Notes under the pieces: model-generated
Seen by the model: the letters and a program-made list of their open reading frames with translations, nothing else
What the model was told of the DNA's origin: nothing
Database searches by the model: none
Translations under genes and position numbers: made by a program
Part shown: one piece after another, positions 17,134 through 25,749 of the stretch
Position numbering within the stretch: the stretch's first letter is position 1
How the letters are laid out: each line of letters begins with the position of its first letter
NCBI GenBank assembly: GCA_035650255.1
Contig: DASRIA010000057.1
Location: 1 to 64,000 of the forward strand
Length of the DNA stretch: 64,000 nucleotides
Source: DASRIA01 sp035650255
GTDB taxonomy: Bacteria; Actinomycetota; Thermoleophilia; Solirubrobacterales; JBBDJG01
Reading direction: 5' to 3'

Positions 17134-17849
17134 TGGGGATCCCGCTGATCGAACACGATCCCGACCTGTTCGCCGGGTTGGAGGGCTCCGCCCTGGAACA
17201 CGCGGCCGATGCGATCGTCCCTGCCTGGCAGGTCGAGGAAGGCGCCTGGGCGCCACCGCCGATCGACCCCGGCCGCGCGCCTTTCGGACTACTGGTGTTG
17301 AGCGGGTTCCTCGCGCGTCACACGGCGCTGCCGGACGCCGGCAGCATCGAGGTGCTCGGCCCCGGGGACGTGTTCCGGCCCTGGGTGGAGCCGCCCGAAG
17401 CCGGCACCGAAGTGGATGTCTCGTGGGAAGTCCTGGAAACCTGCGTGATCGCGGTGCTCGACGTGCGCTTCGGCTCGGTCGCGCTGCGCCACCCGGCGAT
17501 CCTCGCCACGCTCATGGACCGCTACTCCGCGCGGTCGGTGTCGGCCGGGCTGCACCTCGCGATCTGCCACATCGTGGGGCTCGACAAGCGGCTCGAGACG
17601 ATGCTCTGGTACCTGGCCGAGCGGTGGGGCCGCGTCGGTACCGAAGGAGTCATCCTCCCGCTGCGTTTCAGCCACGAGTTCCTGGCCAAGCTCGTCGGAG
17701 TGCGCCGGCCGAGCGTCACCTCCGCGGTCTCGCGGCTGCGCCAGGAAGGCGTCGTGGAGCGCCGCCCGGACGGCTCGTGGCTGCTGCACGGCACTCCCCC
17801 GGCCGCGCTCACCGAGGTGCACGAAAGCGTCTTGAGCGTCGCCCGCTGA
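17130..17849 (+). CDS. Crp/Fnr-type transcriptional regulator
   Basis: A 239-residue regulator. The N-terminal cNMP-binding-like beta-barrel (~25-120) is divergent, with no clear cyclic-nucleotide phosphate cassette. A dimerisation helix follows (~125-165). The C-terminal winged helix (~170-225) has the recognition helix in LVGVRRPSVTSAVSRLRQEG, typical of HTH_Crp_2. There are no Cys residues in an FNR-like cluster arrangement. The ATG overlaps the STAS gene stop. Pairing a STAS switch with a Crp-like regulator suggests a partner-switch or stress response, which is an inference. Confidence 0.8.
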   Translation: MMGIPLIEHDPDLFAGLEGSALEHAADAIVPAWQVEEGAWAPPPIDPGRAPFGLLVLSGFLARHTALPDAGSIEVLGPGDVFRPWVEPPEAGTEVDVSWEVLETCVIAVLDVRFGSVALRHPAILATLMDRYSARSVSAGLHLAICHIVGLDKRLETMLWYLAERWGRVGTEGVILPLRFSHEFLAKLVGVRRPSVTSAVSRLRQEGVVERRPDGSWLLHGTPPAALTEVHESVLSVAR

Positions 17850-17857
17850 GCGGGCGA
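17839..17857. terminator. Perfect hairpin with the stop codon in its loop
   Basis: An 8-bp perfect inverted repeat (TCGCCCGC at 17839-17846, GCGGGCGA at 17850-17857) flanks the TGA stop of the Crp-like gene, which is the whole 3-nt loop. It lies between convergent genes and may act as a terminator or mRNA end stabiliser. There is no T tract. Confidence 0.45.
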
Positions 17858-17892
17858 GTCGCAGCCGCGCGAACCTGCGGCCCGCCGAGCTT

Positions 17893-19389
17893 TCACCGGC
17901 CGCGGCGAAAGCGCGGCAGTGCCGATCTCACACGGTCCCCGCGATCCACCCGCGCCCGGTCGCGGCCCCTCCCGCCGTCGACGCGGTCGACGCCGCGGCG
18001 GTTGAGCGTCGCGATCAGGACGTCGTTGCCCGCGTTCCCGAACAGCCGGTTGCGGCCGCCCTCGCCGCTCACGTGATCGTCACCGCTCTGCCCGCGCAGC
18101 AGGTCGTTCGCAAAGTTGCCGTGCAGCACGTCGTCGCCCCGGCCTCCGAACGCGGCGTCGCGGCCGCGCCCGCCCAGCACCGTGTCCCTGCCGTCTCCTC
18201 CGCGAATGCGGTCGCGGCCCGCGCCGCCGCCGATCAAGTCGTCCCCTCCGCCGCCCGAGATCCGGTCGTTGCCGTCGAGCCCGCACATGATGTCCGCGTT
18301 CGGCGTCCCGGCCAGGACGTCGTCGCCCGGCGTGCCGACGATCGTGCAACGAGCCGCAGGCTCACCCTTCGCCGCCCGGATCGCGGGCGCATCCTCGTCG
18401 TCCTCGGGCTCGACGGACCCAGGCGGGCGCGCCGGCGGAACGTCACCGTGACACCTGTCGCTGCCCGAGTCGGTGAACCCCCGGCCGGCCTCGGGCACGA
18501 ACCGCCAGTCGTACGAGTCCGGGTGGAGGGTCAGCATCAGGACCCCGTACGTGTTCGCGTTCCGGACCTGGCTGTTCGGCTTGGTGGTGCTGAGGGACGT
18601 GAAGAAAGCGCCTCCCGTCCCGACCACGAACTGGCGGATGCCGCGTGCTTCGTCGAGCTTGCCCGCCGGGTTCTGCGGAGCAAAGCGCTCGTAGTCGTGC
18701 GCGTGGCCTCCGAGGATCACGTCCGCGTCGGCGTCGTACAGATCCTGGAAGAGGGCTTGCATGAAGGTGGCGTTGCTTTGGTGACCGGAGTTGAAGCGCG
18801 GGTGGTGCCAGTAGGCGAGCGTGCAGGCGGCCGGGTGAGCGGCCAGGTCTGCACGCAGCCACTTCTCCTGCGCCGACCCCGCGCCACACGCAACGGGCAC
18901 GCAGTGGTCGCCCGAGTTGAGCGCGATCAGATGCCATGACCCGATGTCGAAGCTGTAGTACGCCTTGTCGCGATCGCCCGCGGGCCCGGTCGAGTAGCCG
19001 GCCCCGTTGAAGTAGTCGAAGTAACCGGCGGCGTTGGCCGTCTTGTACTCGTGGTTGCCCGCGGACGGGAAGGTGATCGCCTTCAGGCGGCCCCACGTCG
19101 GGTGGTACGACCTGTTGAAGCTCGACAGGGAGCCGTGCTGGTACTGGAGGTCGCCCAGTGGCAGCACCGCACTGAGACCGGCGTTCACGAGCAGGTCCGA
19201 CGTGGCCTTGTGCCGGCACTTCGCGTTCGACCCGCTGCCGGTCGGGGTCGTGCTGGAGCAGGCGATGTCGCCGGCCGTGGCGATCACGGGGTCCGCGGCA
19301 CCGGCCGGCGCCGCGAGGGTCGCCCAGATGAGCGCCGTCGCGATCCATCCGACGCGCCTCAGCCTGGGCGAATCCCGCCCGCCTACCAT
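17893..19389 (-). CDS. Secreted purple-acid-type metallophosphoesterase with RTX-like repeats
   Basis: A 498-residue exported protein. The ATG at 19389 follows AGGAGGG at good spacing, and a signal peptide covers ~1-32. The catalytic domain (~33-310) has the calcineurin-type motifs GDIAC, LGDLQY, GNHEY, YWHHPRF and GGHAHDYER, which bind two metals. After an acidic Pro-rich linker (~320-345), residues ~350-450 carry about eight glycine/aspartate nonapeptide repeats (GGxGxD type) like hemolysin calcium-binding repeats. The C-terminus is very Arg-rich. It is likely an extracellular phosphatase or nucleotidase whose tail folds on calcium. RTX tails normally mark type I secretion in diderms, but here a Sec signal is present. 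Confidence 0.82.
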   Translation of the reverse strand: MVGGRDSPRLRRVGWIATALIWATLAAPAGAADPVIATAGDIACSSTTPTGSGSNAKCRHKATSDLLVNAGLSAVLPLGDLQYQHGSLSSFNRSYHPTWGRLKAITFPSAGNHEYKTANAAGYFDYFNGAGYSTGPAGDRDKAYYSFDIGSWHLIALNSGDHCVPVACGAGSAQEKWLRADLAAHPAACTLAYWHHPRFNSGHQSNATFMQALFQDLYDADADVILGGHAHDYERFAPQNPAGKLDEARGIRQFVVGTGGAFFTSLSTTKPNSQVRNANTYGVLMLTLHPDSYDWRFVPEAGRGFTDSGSDRCHGDVPPARPPGSVEPEDDEDAPAIRAAKGEPAARCTIVGTPGDDVLAGTPNADIMCGLDGNDRISGGGGDDLIGGGAGRDRIRGGDGRDTVLGGRGRDAAFGGRGDDVLHGNFANDLLRGQSGDDHVSGEGGRNRLFGNAGNDVLIATLNRRGVDRVDGGRGRDRARVDRGDRVRSALPRFRRGR

Positions 19390-19454
19390 CCTGTGTGGTT
19401 CCCTCCTGCCCCTGCGCCCGCACCCTTGCGGGACGCTCCCACCCTATCTCGCAG

Positions 19455-20531
19455 ATGAGCACACCGCAAAGTCAGCCGCTCCGCGCCCGGCCCGTGACCG
19501 GGCCGCGACCCGTCTCCATGCCGCGCGAGTTCGACCTGCGGATGCTGGCGCGGCGCACCGCGCAGGTGATCGCCGTGCTGGCGGTCGTGGGCCTCGTCGT
19601 GTTCTTCGCGCCGGGCCTCGGCGAGGTGCGCGACAAGCTGACCGGAGCCGATCCGGGCTGGATCGCGCTGGCCGTCGTGCTCGAGGGCCTGTCCGGCATC
19701 TCCTACGTGCTGATGTTCCGGCCGATCTTCTGCCGCCACATGCCCTGGCGGACCACGAACGAGATCGCCTGGTCCACGCTCGCGATGGGATCGATCGTGC
19801 CCGCCAGCGGCGCGGGCGGGCTGGCGCTCGGGGCGTGGATCCTCCACGAGGGCGGCATGCCCGCGGAGCGGATCGCGCGGCGGTCGGTGGCGTTCTTCAT
19901 GATCAAGAGCTCGGTGAACTTCGTCGCCGTGGCCGTGATCGGGACGCTGATGGCGCTCGGGATCTTCGGCCCGGAGAAGTCGTTGTGGCTGACCGCCCTG
20001 CCGGCCGCCCTGGCGGTGATCGTGATCTTGCTCGTGCTGCTGATCCCGCGGCTACACGTGCGCGAGGACCCCGGAGCGGACGCCGGGCGGGCCAAGCGCC
20101 TCTTCGCGCAGGCCCGCACCGCGCTGATCGGCGGGACGTCGGAGGCGGTGCAGATCCTGCGCTCCCGCAATGTCCAGGTGATCGCGGGCTCGATCGGCTA
20201 CTGGGCGTTCGACAACGCCGTGCTGTGGGCGACCTTCAACGCGTTCGGCTACTCACCCGACATCGCGATCCTGCTGATGGGTTACCTGATCGGGCAGCTG
20301 GGCGGGCTGCTGCCGCTACCCGGCGGGATCGGCGGCATCGACGGCGGCCTGCTCGGAACGCTGGTCGTGTACGGCACGCCCGTGGCCACGACCACGGCGG
20401 CGGTGCTCGCCTACCGCGTGATTCTCTTCTGGCTGCCGCTGCTCGTGGGCGCGCTCGCGTTCCTGTCGCTGCGCCGCGGCCTCAACGACCCCGACCGGCC
20501 CGACCTGTGCGTCGTGCCGGCGGCGGCGTAG
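19455..20531 (+). CDS. LPG-synthase-type flippase domain membrane protein (UPF0104/AglD-like)
   Basis: A 358-residue protein with about eight membrane helices and the family signature GSIVPASGAGGLALGAW near the first third, plus LLPLPGGIGGIDGGLLG near the end. It corresponds to the flippase half of lysylphosphatidylglycerol synthase without the C-terminal aminoacyl-transferase domain, so lipid aminoacylation is not supported. A role in lipid-linked precursor or phospholipid translocation is the family expectation. ATG 19455 is preferred; the frame also has a GTG at 19395 that overlaps the divergent promoter region. Confidence 0.82.
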   Translation: MSTPQSQPLRARPVTGPRPVSMPREFDLRMLARRTAQVIAVLAVVGLVVFFAPGLGEVRDKLTGADPGWIALAVVLEGLSGISYVLMFRPIFCRHMPWRTTNEIAWSTLAMGSIVPASGAGGLALGAWILHEGGMPAERIARRSVAFFMIKSSVNFVAVAVIGTLMALGIFGPEKSLWLTALPAALAVIVILLVLLIPRLHVREDPGADAGRAKRLFAQARTALIGGTSEAVQILRSRNVQVIAGSIGYWAFDNAVLWATFNAFGYSPDIAILLMGYLIGQLGGLLPLPGGIGGIDGGLLGTLVVYGTPVATTTAAVLAYRVILFWLPLLVGALAFLSLRRGLNDPDRPDLCVVPAAA

Positions 20532-20556
20532 AGCGCGCCCCTTTCTGCTGGCGGCC

Positions 20557-20574
20557 AGTACCGCCTTCGGTACT
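20557..20574 (+). terminator. Terminator-like hairpin
   Basis: A 7-bp perfect stem (AGTACCG, CCTT loop, CGGTACT) lies 26 nt after the stop of the flippase gene. There is no T tract. Nothing else with gene-like structure is visible between 20532 and 20762 apart from the leader of the next gene. Confidence 0.45.
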
Positions 20575-20762
20575 CCAAGTACTGCCGGTGGCACTGGGAG
20601 CCGGGGGAAAGGTGGGTCGGTCCGGGCGTTTTCCATGGGTTGCGCCGTGGTCAGGCGTGTGACCCGCTTGCCCTGCCGGGCAGCCGCCGGAACACCGCCT
20701 GTCTGACAGACTCGACCGCACGGGGCCGCAGGGAGCCCCACCCCGAACGGAGGGTCGCAGAC

Positions 20763-21203
20763 ATGAACCCGAAAGGCAGCATCTTGGCCGTGGTCGCGCT
20801 GGGCGTTGCGATCGCGTTCGTCGTCGCAGGGCCGAGCATCGGCCGCGACGGCCCGAGTGGTCCGGACGACCGCAAGCTCCACCCGCAGCCCCAGCGCCTC
20901 GCGGACACCTCACGCGGCGAGGCGTCGATCGCGGCGACCCGCAGCGCCGCGAAGGTCCGCTACCTGGAATCCAAGGCCACGCCGATCGGACCCGGCGCCT
21001 CGGACGGTTACAGCTTCACGTGCCCGAAGCGCACGCCGCGCGCGATCGCCGGTTACGGCGGTACGGCACAGGCCGCGAACGCGGGCGACATCGTGATCGC
21101 CGACTCGACGCCGTTCAGGAAGGGCCGCAGCTGGAGCGTCGGGATCAAGAACCTCGCGGCCGAGCCGCGCGAGTTCTACGTGGGAGTGGTCTGCGTCGGC
21201 TGA
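20763..21203 (+). CDS. Secreted or membrane-anchored hypothetical protein
   Basis: A 146-residue protein that I do not recognise. The ATG at 20763 has CGGAGGG about 9 nt upstream. Residues ~7-26 form a signal peptide or N-terminal anchor. A polar Arg/Gln-rich stretch follows, then a small beta-rich domain (~75-146) with two cysteines (one in FTCPKR, one in VVCVG near the end) that may form a disulfide. The last 28 bp overlap the convergent K+ channel gene tail to tail. Confidence 0.62.
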   Translation: MNPKGSILAVVALGVAIAFVVAGPSIGRDGPSGPDDRKLHPQPQRLADTSRGEASIAATRSAAKVRYLESKATPIGPGASDGYSFTCPKRTPRAIAGYGGTAQAANAGDIVIADSTPFRKGRSWSVGIKNLAAEPREFYVGVVCVG

Positions 21204-22198
21204 CCCGAGTTGCTGGTGACGTACACGATGTGGTCACCGGGCCGCAGCTCGCGGGCTTCCGGGTCGTCGAACATCAGGGTCCGGCCGGCACGCATGACGG
21301 CCAGCACCGGCGCGCGCGCGGAGACCCGTTCTAGTGGGCCGACCTCGTCGGGTGCGACGGGGCGCTCCGAGACGTCGAGCCCCTCGCCGGTGGACATCAG
21401 GTCCTCGAGCACGCGCACTGCGTGCGGGGCGAGCGTGCCCAGCCCGAGCAGCCGGCCGGCCGCCGCCTCCGAGGTGATCACCAGGTTGGCGCCGCCGTGC
21501 TCGAGCAGACTCGCGTTCTCCTGCTCCCGGACGGCGGCCACGAGGTAGGCGTTCGGATTGAGCTGACGCGCCGTGAGCGTGATGAGGACCGCCGTGTCGT
21601 CGCGTTCCACGGCGACGATCACGTAGGCGGCGTCGTGGATGTTCGCCTGCTCGAGCACGGCGACGTTGGTCGCGTCACCGCGCACGGCGACGAAGCCTTC
21701 CTTGTTCGCCTCCTCCACCCCGTCGCTCGTCGGGTCGACGGCGACGATGCGATCGCGAGCGATTCCTGCACCGGTCATCGCCTGCACGGCGCTCCTGCCC
21801 TTCGTGCCGAATCCGCAGATGACGACGTGGTCCTTCAACCGCTTCCTCCAATGACGTTCCCGGTAACCGGCGCGGGTGCGCGCCGCCAGCAGCTCGACAG
21901 TCGTGCCGACGAGCAGGATAAGGAACAGCACCCGCGTCGGGGTGATCACGAGCGTCGTCAGCAGACGGGCGCTGCGGGAGACGGGCGTGATGTCACCGTA
22001 CCCGGTCGTCGTCACGCTCACGGTCGAGTAGTAGAAGGCGTCCAGCACGGTGAGCGAGGTGCCGTCCACGTCGCGATAACCGTCCCGGTCCGCATAGGCG
22101 GTGGCGGCGCCGATGAAGATCAGCAGCAGCGCCAGCGCGACGCGCCAGCGGATCTGGCGCGCCGGGCTGGGCGGGGGGATTGGAAACCTGACACTCAC
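21176..22198 (-). CDS. Two-helix K+ channel with RCK (TrkA-N/TrkA-C) domain
   Basis: A 340-residue potassium channel of the MthK type. Two membrane helices (~18-36 and ~75-105) flank the pore loop with selectivity filter TTTGYGD. A Rossmann RCK domain begins VVICGFGTKGRSA (~127), with an NAD- or ligand-binding glycine pattern, and a TrkA-C domain covers ~255-335. It conducts K+ and is gated by cytoplasmic ligands such as Ca2+, nucleotides or NAD(H). The start is GTG at 22198. The 3' end overlaps the convergent secreted-protein gene by 28 bp. Confidence 0.88.
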   Translation of the reverse strand: MSVRFPIPPPSPARQIRWRVALALLLIFIGAATAYADRDGYRDVDGTSLTVLDAFYYSTVSVTTTGYGDITPVSRSARLLTTLVITPTRVLFLILLVGTTVELLAARTRAGYRERHWRKRLKDHVVICGFGTKGRSAVQAMTGAGIARDRIVAVDPTSDGVEEANKEGFVAVRGDATNVAVLEQANIHDAAYVIVAVERDDTAVLITLTARQLNPNAYLVAAVREQENASLLEHGGANLVITSEAAAGRLLGLGTLAPHAVRVLEDLMSTGEGLDVSERPVAPDEVGPLERVSARAPVLAVMRAGRTLMFDDPEARELRPGDHIVYVTSNSGQPTQTTPT

Positions 22199-22313
22199 CG
22201 CGCGGCACGGGATCCTAGGCGAGCGCCCGACCCTCTTCCCGCCCGGCCGGTGCAGCGCGGCTCCGCGTCTCCCGACTGCGTCGCCGGCGGGGTCGCGCGC
22301 CTACAGTTGGGAC

Positions 22314-23513
22314 ATGTCGCGGCGCGTCAAGGTGGCGCTGTTCGCGCTGGTCGCCCTTGCGGTCGCAGCCGGCACGGCCGGCCTGCTCGCGCGCTCGGAT
22401 CGCTCGTCGCCGCAGGCGCAGACGGTGACGACCCGGCCGCGCGCGGTCGATCCCCCACCGCAGGTCCTGGTCGTGCGCCGCCGCGGCGGGGTCCCCGCCG
22501 GATGGGACGCACGCCTGCGCCGCACGCGCGGCGTGACGGCGGTGGCGCGGACCTCGCGGACACAGATCCTGCTGCGCGGCAGCGCCCGCGCGGGCGGCGG
22601 CACCGTCACGGCCGTCCCGCGGGGCTATGCGATCCCGCTCGACGCGCTCGTCATCCAGCCGGGCGCATATGCCCGCGTGCTGCCACAGGCGGGCGCAGCG
22701 CTCGACGGGCTGGAGCGCAGCGCCGTGCTGCTCTCGCGCACGTCGGCGCGACTGCGCAAGCTCGGCGAGGGCGACCGGCTGACAGTGGCGGGTGGCCGCC
22801 GGCTCCGGGTGGCGGGGGTCGTCGACGACGACCTGGTCGGGCTGGCCGAGGTGGTGCTGACGCAGCGCGCCGCAGACGCCCCGCGCGGCGCCACCGGGCA
22901 ACTGCTCGTGGCGACCACGGAGCCGGACCGGGTCGAGCGCCGGCTGGCGAGGAACGACGGCGTGCGCATCCGGGCCCTGTCGCCCGGCCTCGGGACAGGC
23001 CTGCGCACCGTCCCCCGGCTGGTGGCGCGACCGCTCGAGATCAAGGCGCGGTTCGGCGAGTTCGCCGTGGGCCTGCCCTACGGCACGGACTGGATCCGCA
23101 TCGAGCCGCGCTGGCTGCGCCGCAACGTCGTGACGCGGTCGATACCGATCCTCGGCGCGGTGACGTGCAACCGGCGGCTCTTCCCGCCGCTGCGGCGCGC
23201 GCTGCGCGCGCTCGCGCGGCGCGGGCTGTCGCACGTCGTCGACCGCGCCGACTACGCGGGCTGCCACGCTCCGCGCCGGATTCCCGGCTCGGGCGCGCTG
23301 TCGCTCCATGCGTGGGGACTGGCGATCGACCTCAACGCGGCCGCCAACCCGCGGCTGGGCGGCTCGCGCCAGGATCGCCGCCTCGTGCGCGCGATGGAGG
23401 AGGCCGGCTTCACCTGGGGCGGTCGCTGGCCGACCGTCCCGGACCCCATGCACTTCGAGCTGCACGCCCCGCCCGCCCCCGGTGCATCCGTCTCCCAAGC
23501 CCCCGGACCGTAG
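22314..23513 (+). CDS. Membrane-anchored D-alanyl-D-alanine carboxypeptidase (VanY/M15)
   Basis: A 399-residue protein. Residues ~5-26 form a signal anchor. The C-terminal ~130 residues match peptidase family M15: SLHAWGLAIDLN carries the zinc His and Asp, and DPMHFEL carries the second zinc His region. These enzymes trim cell-wall peptides. The middle (~50-250) has alternating beta-strand blocks (AIPLDALVI, LGEGDRLTV, GGRRLRVAGVVDDD) that resemble the extracellular domain of FtsX/MacB-type permeases. That is my reading, not an established fusion. ATG 22314 starts a clean signal sequence. The histidine kinase gene begins 15 nt after the stop. Confidence 0.8.
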   Translation: MSRRVKVALFALVALAVAAGTAGLLARSDRSSPQAQTVTTRPRAVDPPPQVLVVRRRGGVPAGWDARLRRTRGVTAVARTSRTQILLRGSARAGGGTVTAVPRGYAIPLDALVIQPGAYARVLPQAGAALDGLERSAVLLSRTSARLRKLGEGDRLTVAGGRRLRVAGVVDDDLVGLAEVVLTQRAADAPRGATGQLLVATTEPDRVERRLARNDGVRIRALSPGLGTGLRTVPRLVARPLEIKARFGEFAVGLPYGTDWIRIEPRWLRRNVVTRSIPILGAVTCNRRLFPPLRRALRALARRGLSHVVDRADYAGCHAPRRIPGSGALSLHAWGLAIDLNAAANPRLGGSRQDRRLVRAMEEAGFTWGGRWPTVPDPMHFELHAPPAPGASVSQAPGP

Positions 23514-23527
23514 AATCCACGGACGAG

Positions 23528-25210
23528 GTGACGAACGAGGTGCTGGACGCTGAGCGGCTGCGCCTGCTCATCGAGGTCGGTCGGGGGCTGGTATCCAAGC
23601 TCGAGCTCGAGACGGTGCTCAACCGCGTGATCGAGGTGGGGCGCGAGCTGACCGGCGCCCGCTACGCCGCGCTCGGCATCCTCGACGAGGACCGGCAGGA
23701 GCTGGAGCGCTTCCTCACGCTCGGCATCGACGAGGAGGCCCGCCAGGCGATCGGCGACCTGCCGCGCGGGCACGGCGTGCTCGGTGAGGTGATCCGCGAC
23801 CCGCGGCCGCTGCGCCTCGACAACGTCGGTGACCACCCCCGCTCCTACGGCTTTCCCGCGGCGCACCCGCTGATGCGCACTTTCCTCGGCGTGCCGGTGA
23901 TGATCCGGGGCGAGGCCTTCGGCAACCTCTATCTGACGGAGAAGGAGAGCGGGCCCTTCGACGAGGCCGACGAGGAGGCAGCCGTGATCCTCGCGGACTT
24001 CGCCGCGATCGCGATCGACAACGCGCGCCTGTACACGCGCGCCGAGGCGCGCCGTCAGGATCTCGAGCGAACCGTGCGCCGGCTGGAGGCGACCACGGAC
24101 CTCGCGCGCGCGCTCGAGGCCAACATGGACCTGCACCACATGCTCGAGCTGATCGCGAAGCGGGGACGCACGCTCGTCGATGCCCGGTGGCTCGCGATCC
24201 TGCTCGCAGACGAGGCCGCCTTCGAGGTGGCAGCCGTCGCGGGCGAGATCAGCAGCAACCGGGTCGGAACCCGCCTGGAACGGCCCGGCACGCTCGTGGA
24301 GCAGGTGCTCCGCGAAGGCCGTACGCGGCGCGCCGCCGACCTGACGGGAACGCTCACGGAAACGCTGGGCGACGTTCCCGCGGGCGATGACGCCGCCCTC
24401 TTCATCCCCCTGTCCGTGCGGGCGACGCGCATGGGCGTGCTCGTCGCCGCGGAGGAGTCCGTCGACGGCCGCCCGGTCGGCGCCGACGACGTGCGCCTGC
24501 TGGAGGCGCTGGCCGCTACGGCGGCCACCGCGGTGCACACGGCCCGCTCGGTGGCGTCCGACCGCCTCCGGCACAGCATCGAGACCTCCGAGCGCGAGCG
24601 CCAGAGATGGGCCCGTGAGCTCCACGACGAGACGCTCCAGGGGCTCGGTGGCCTGCGCGTGCTCCTGTCGTCGGGCCTGCGCGGCTCCGGCGAGGACCTC
24701 TCGGACGCGGCCCGCCGGGCGGTCGCGCAGATCGGCGAGGAGATCCGCAACCTGCGCGCCCTGATCACCGAGCTGCGCCCCGCGGCGCTCGACGAGCTCG
24801 GTCTCGTCCCGGCGATCGAGACCCTTGCCCAGCGCACCGCGACCACGGAGGGGCTGACTCTCGAGACGAACATCGACCTGCGCCTGGAAGGAGAGACCCG
24901 GCTCGAGCCCGAGGTCGAGAGCGCCGTTTACCGGCTCGCGCAGGAGGCGCTCACCAACGTCGTCAAGCACGCGCGCGCGAATCGGGTCGAGATGAACCTG
25001 ACCCGGGAGGACTCGGCGGTGGTGCTGACCGTGTCGGACGACGGCATCGGGTTCGATCCAGACGGCTCGGGGCCGGGCTTCGGCCTGATCGGCATGCGCG
25101 AGCGCGTCAGCCTCACCGGAGGGCGGCTCGAGATCGAGTCGCAGGACGGGGCGGGGACGACGCTGCGGGCGACTCTGCCGGTGCGCTTCCGGAACGGAGC
25201 GAGCGCCTAG
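23528..25210 (+). CDS. DevS/DosS-like GAF-GAF sensor histidine kinase
   Basis: A 560-residue cytoplasmic kinase. GAF-A (~25-168) contains the block HPRSYGFPAAHPLMRTFLGVP, nearly the same as the heme pocket of mycobacterial DevS/DosS, with His113 in the place of the proximal heme ligand. GAF-B spans ~190-340. A HisKA_3 dimerisation domain has RELHDETLQG with phospho-accepting His366, followed by HATPase_c (SDDGIGFDPD, GFGLIGMRERV). DosS/DosT sense O2, NO, CO or redox state and phosphorylate DosR. GTG 23528 is chosen; GTG 23540 is also possible. The likely partner is the NarL-type regulator at 25750-26415. Its stop overlaps the convergent CBS gene by 4 bp. Confidence 0.85.
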   Translation: MTNEVLDAERLRLLIEVGRGLVSKLELETVLNRVIEVGRELTGARYAALGILDEDRQELERFLTLGIDEEARQAIGDLPRGHGVLGEVIRDPRPLRLDNVGDHPRSYGFPAAHPLMRTFLGVPVMIRGEAFGNLYLTEKESGPFDEADEEAAVILADFAAIAIDNARLYTRAEARRQDLERTVRRLEATTDLARALEANMDLHHMLELIAKRGRTLVDARWLAILLADEAAFEVAAVAGEISSNRVGTRLERPGTLVEQVLREGRTRRAADLTGTLTETLGDVPAGDDAALFIPLSVRATRMGVLVAAEESVDGRPVGADDVRLLEALAATAATAVHTARSVASDRLRHSIETSERERQRWARELHDETLQGLGGLRVLLSSGLRGSGEDLSDAARRAVAQIGEEIRNLRALITELRPAALDELGLVPAIETLAQRTATTEGLTLETNIDLRLEGETRLEPEVESAVYRLAQEALTNVVKHARANRVEMNLTREDSAVVLTVSDDGIGFDPDGSGPGFGLIGMRERVSLTGGRLEIESQDGAGTTLRATLPVRFRNGASA

Positions 25211-25677
25211 GTTCGGCCCGCGCGGGCGAGCGCGATCGCGCCTGCGACGTCGAGCGTCGACAGCACTCCCACGGCCCGGTCGGCGACTGGGTCGACGACG
25301 ATCACGTGCGAGTCCTCATGCTCGATCATCAGGCGCACCGCGCACGCGAGGCTCTCCCCCGGGCCCACGGTGGGGAACTCGGTGCACGCGCACGTGCCGG
25401 CGGTGACGCCGGCCGCCTCCGTGGCATCCGCGGACACGAGATCGAGGTCTGAGACGACCGCCCACGCGCGGCGGCCGCTCGTCCCCTCCACGACCACGCG
25501 GTGCACCCGGTGGGTGGCCATCAGGTGAGCGACCAGCGCGAGCGGCGCGTCCGGAGGGCACGTGAGCACCGCCGGGTTCATGACGTCGGACACGGCGAGG
25601 TGTGCGTCGAGACTGCTGCCGTCTGGCGTGCCCTGCTGCATGCGAGCTACGGTACGCCGCGGAAACGCCTGCTCCAT
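25207..25677 (-). CDS. Two-CBS-domain protein
   Basis: A 156-residue Bateman module. CBS1 (~30-85) starts VSDVMNPAVLTCPPDAPL, and CBS2 (~95-150) includes GESLACAVRLMIEHEDSHVIVVD. CBS pairs bind adenine nucleotides and signal energy state. It has no fused effector domain, like Hrp1 of the mycobacterial DosR regulon. It is the first of three stand-alone CBS genes in the window. The ATG at 25677 lacks a clear Shine-Dalgarno; ATG 25641 is an alternative. A GGTCCGTA/ACGGA palindrome lies 22-42 bp upstream. It lies between the kinase and the response regulator. Confidence 0.8.
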   Translation of the reverse strand: MEQAFPRRTVARMQQGTPDGSSLDAHLAVSDVMNPAVLTCPPDAPLALVAHLMATHRVHRVVVEGTSGRRAWAVVSDLDLVSADATEAAGVTAGTCACTEFPTVGPGESLACAVRLMIEHEDSHVIVVDPVADRAVGVLSTLDVAGAIALARAGRT

Positions 25678-25698
25678 CGGCAGATTTCCGCCGACTGC

Positions 25699-25719
25699 GG
25701 TCCGTAATCGCCACGGAGC
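25699..25719 (-). promoter_or_regulatory. Palindromic operator candidate upstream of CBS gene 1
   Basis: TCCGT and ACGGA half-sites separated by 7 nt, inside GGTCCGTA...ACGGAGC. The half-sites and spacing match the perfect palindrome at 42890-42910 (14 of 21 positions identical). It lies 22-42 bp before the CBS start, where a regulator bound near the promoter would act. The binding protein is unknown; the adjacent NarL-type regulator is a candidate. Confidence 0.45.
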
Positions 25720-25749
25720 GGATTCGCCGGCGCGGGGCCGGCCGCCGGC

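Noticed and set aside
19455..20531. Calling this a complete MprF lysyl-phosphatidylglycerol synthase
   Set aside because: Only the membrane flippase part is present; the aminoacyl-transferase domain is absent.
22215..23498. A 427-codon minus-strand frame opposite the carboxypeptidase
   Set aside because: The plus strand has the M15 zinc motifs; the minus frame has no start signal or domain.
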